From NCBI GenBank assembly GCA_938018045.1, contig CALIIP010000256.1, positions 1-6,336 on the forward strand: a stretch of DNA of 6,336 nucleotides, read 5' to 3'. This DNA is from an uncultured Flavobacteriaceae bacterium. Its GTDB lineage: Bacteria > Bacteroidota > Bacteroidia > Flavobacteriales > Flavobacteriaceae. The position numbers and the translations under genes are program-made. Below, in pieces: positions 5,119 to 6,336 of this stretch (position 1 is the first letter of the stretch; every line of letters begins with the position of its first letter). The notes below the pieces were generated by a model. It searched no databases. It was not told the DNA's origin and worked only from the letters and a program-made list of their open reading frames with translations.

Positions 5119-6336
5119 ATGCAATTGTATAAAAATAATACTATTAAAGTACTGAATTCACTTTCAAAAAAGAAAGAAATTTTGAAACCTATACACGAAG
5201 GAAACATTGGAATGTATGTTTGTGGGCCAACTGTTTATAGTAATGTTCACTTAGGAAATGTAAGGACTTTTATGAGTTTCGATATGATATATCGTTACTT
5301 TTTGCATTTGGGTTATAAGGTGCGCTATGTACGTAATATTACTGATGCAGGACATTTAACTGATGACAATTCAGAAGATAAAATTTCTACAAAGGCACGA
5401 ATAGAAAAATTGGAGCCTATGGAAATCGTTCAAAAATATACGGTTGATTTTCATGAAGTCTTAAGAAAATATAATTTTTTATCGCCAAGTGTTGAGCCAA
5501 CAGCAACAGGACATATTGTTGAGCAAATAGAAGCAATACAAAAAATTATAGATAATGGTTTGGCATATGAAGTCAATGGATCTGTGTATTTTGATGTTTT
5601 GAAATACAACGAAAACGAATATTACGGAATTTTGTCAAAACGTGTTATAGAAGATGCTATTGAAAATACGAGAACGTTAGACGGACAATCTGATAAAAAA
5701 AACCCACAAGATTTTGCTCTTTGGAAACGTGCAGAGCCAGAACATATACAACGTTGGAATTCACCTTGGTCTGAAGGTTTTCCAGGATGGCACTTAGAAT
5801 GTACTGTCATGAGTACAAAGTATTTAGGAGATCAATTTGATATTCATGGAGGAGGAATGGATTTGAAATTTCCGCATCACGAATGTGAAATTGCACAAGC
5901 GCAAGCATGCAATCATAAATCGCCGGTAAATTATTGGATGCATACCAATATGTTGAATTTGAATGGCAAGAAAATGTCGAAATCGACAGGGAATTCTATT
6001 TTACCAAACGAAATTTACGAAGGAAATAACGATATTTTATCAAAAGCATTTTCTCCAAGTGTCACAAGATTTTTTATGATGCAAGCACATTATTCTAGTG
6101 TATTGGATTTGTCAAATGATGCGCTTTTAGCCGCAGAAAAAGGTTTTTCTAAATTGATGGGGTCAATAAAAGGCTTGAATAGTTTGAATACTTCAGAAAC
6201 ATCATCAATTGATGTAAGTAGTTGGAAACAAAAATGTTACAATGCGATGAATGATGACTTTAATACGCCAGTTTTAATTGCAAATTTATTTGAAGGAGCA
6301 AAATTCATCAATTTAATTAAAGAAGAAAAAGAAACT
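5119..6336 (+). CDS. cysS: Cysteinyl-tRNA synthetase, C-terminus cut by window edge
   Basis: This is a class I aminoacyl-tRNA synthetase that activates cysteine with ATP and charges tRNA-Cys in the cytosol. 406 codons are visible and the frame remains open to the last base; family members are usually about 460-500 residues, so about 55-95 residues are missing. The N-terminal Rossmann catalytic domain holds CGPTVY (35-40), the HIGH-type motif HLGN (44-47) and GWHLEC (223-228). It also has FPHHECEIAQ (251-260) and the KMSKS loop (285-289). The zinc ligands that define specificity for cysteine are all present: Cys35, Cys228, His253 and Glu257, equivalent to E. coli Cys28, Cys209, His234 and Glu238. 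The helical DALR-like region begins around 345, including NDDFNTP near 377-383. ATG at 5119 is chosen because homology begins within a few residues of it and the promoter lies just upstream. It is transcribed divergently from meaB and appears ordinary and functional. Confidence 0.97.
   Translation, partial: MQLYKNNTIKVLNSLSKKKEILKPIHEGNIGMYVCGPTVYSNVHLGNVRTFMSFDMIYRYFLHLGYKVRYVRNITDAGHLTDDNSEDKISTKARIEKLEPMEIVQKYTVDFHEVLRKYNFLSPSVEPTATGHIVEQIEAIQKIIDNGLAYEVNGSVYFDVLKYNENEYYGILSKRVIEDAIENTRTLDGQSDKKNPQDFALWKRAEPEHIQRWNSPWSEGFPGWHLECTVMSTKYLGDQFDIHGGGMDLKFPHHECEIAQAQACNHKSPVNYWMHTNMLNLNGKKMSKSTGNSILPNEIYEGNNDILSKAFSPSVTRFFMMQAHYSSVLDLSNDALLAAEKGFSKLMGSIKGLNSLNTSETSSIDVSSWKQKCYNAMNDDFNTPVLIANLFEGAKFINLIKEEKET

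Noticed and set aside
5622..5810. Minus-strand open frame of 62 codons with several cysteines
   Set aside because: It is the complement of the cysS catalytic domain around the zinc-binding GWHLEC motif.

Overview
The window is AT-rich (roughly one third G+C by eye) and reads like a chromosome segment of a marine or soil flavobacterium (phylum Bacteroidota). The evidence is the style of the proteins (Lys/Asn/Ile-rich), weak Shine-Dalgarno signals, and a promoter ahead of cysS that fits the Bacteroidota TTG-N19-TAnnTTTG pattern at 7 of 8 positions in the -7 box. No species can be named from the sequence alone.

Layout. Positions 1-4997 are almost entirely coding on the minus strand and look like one transcription unit, read from right to left: meaB (4997-4011), a DPM1/ArnC-like family 2 glycosyltransferase (4010-3297), a tandem LAB_N seven-helix membrane protein (3297-2674), an ArnT-like GT-C glycosyltransferase (2681-1044), an unrecognised six-helix membrane protein (1031-351) and a pentapeptide-repeat protein (361 to the left edge, incomplete). 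Every junction is an abutment, an overlap or a 12-base gap. A 121-base divergent intergenic region (4998-5118) follows. It holds a good cysS promoter and a 10-base inverted repeat. On the plus strand, cysS (cysteinyl-tRNA synthetase) starts at 5119 and runs off the right edge.

How the genes fit together. The three central genes form a coherent envelope-glycosylation module. The cytosolic GT2 would charge a polyprenyl phosphate with a sugar, a membrane protein would move it across the inner membrane, and the ArnT-like enzyme would transfer the sugar on the outer face to lipid A or another envelope acceptor. The most interesting candidate for the middle step is the LAB_N protein: two ungapped repeats, offset by exactly 121 residues and joined by one helix, give a 3+1+3 arrangement like that of SWEET transporters. 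MeaB, the 226-residue membrane protein and the pentapeptide-repeat protein are co-transcribed on the evidence of spacing, but their functional link to the module is unknown.
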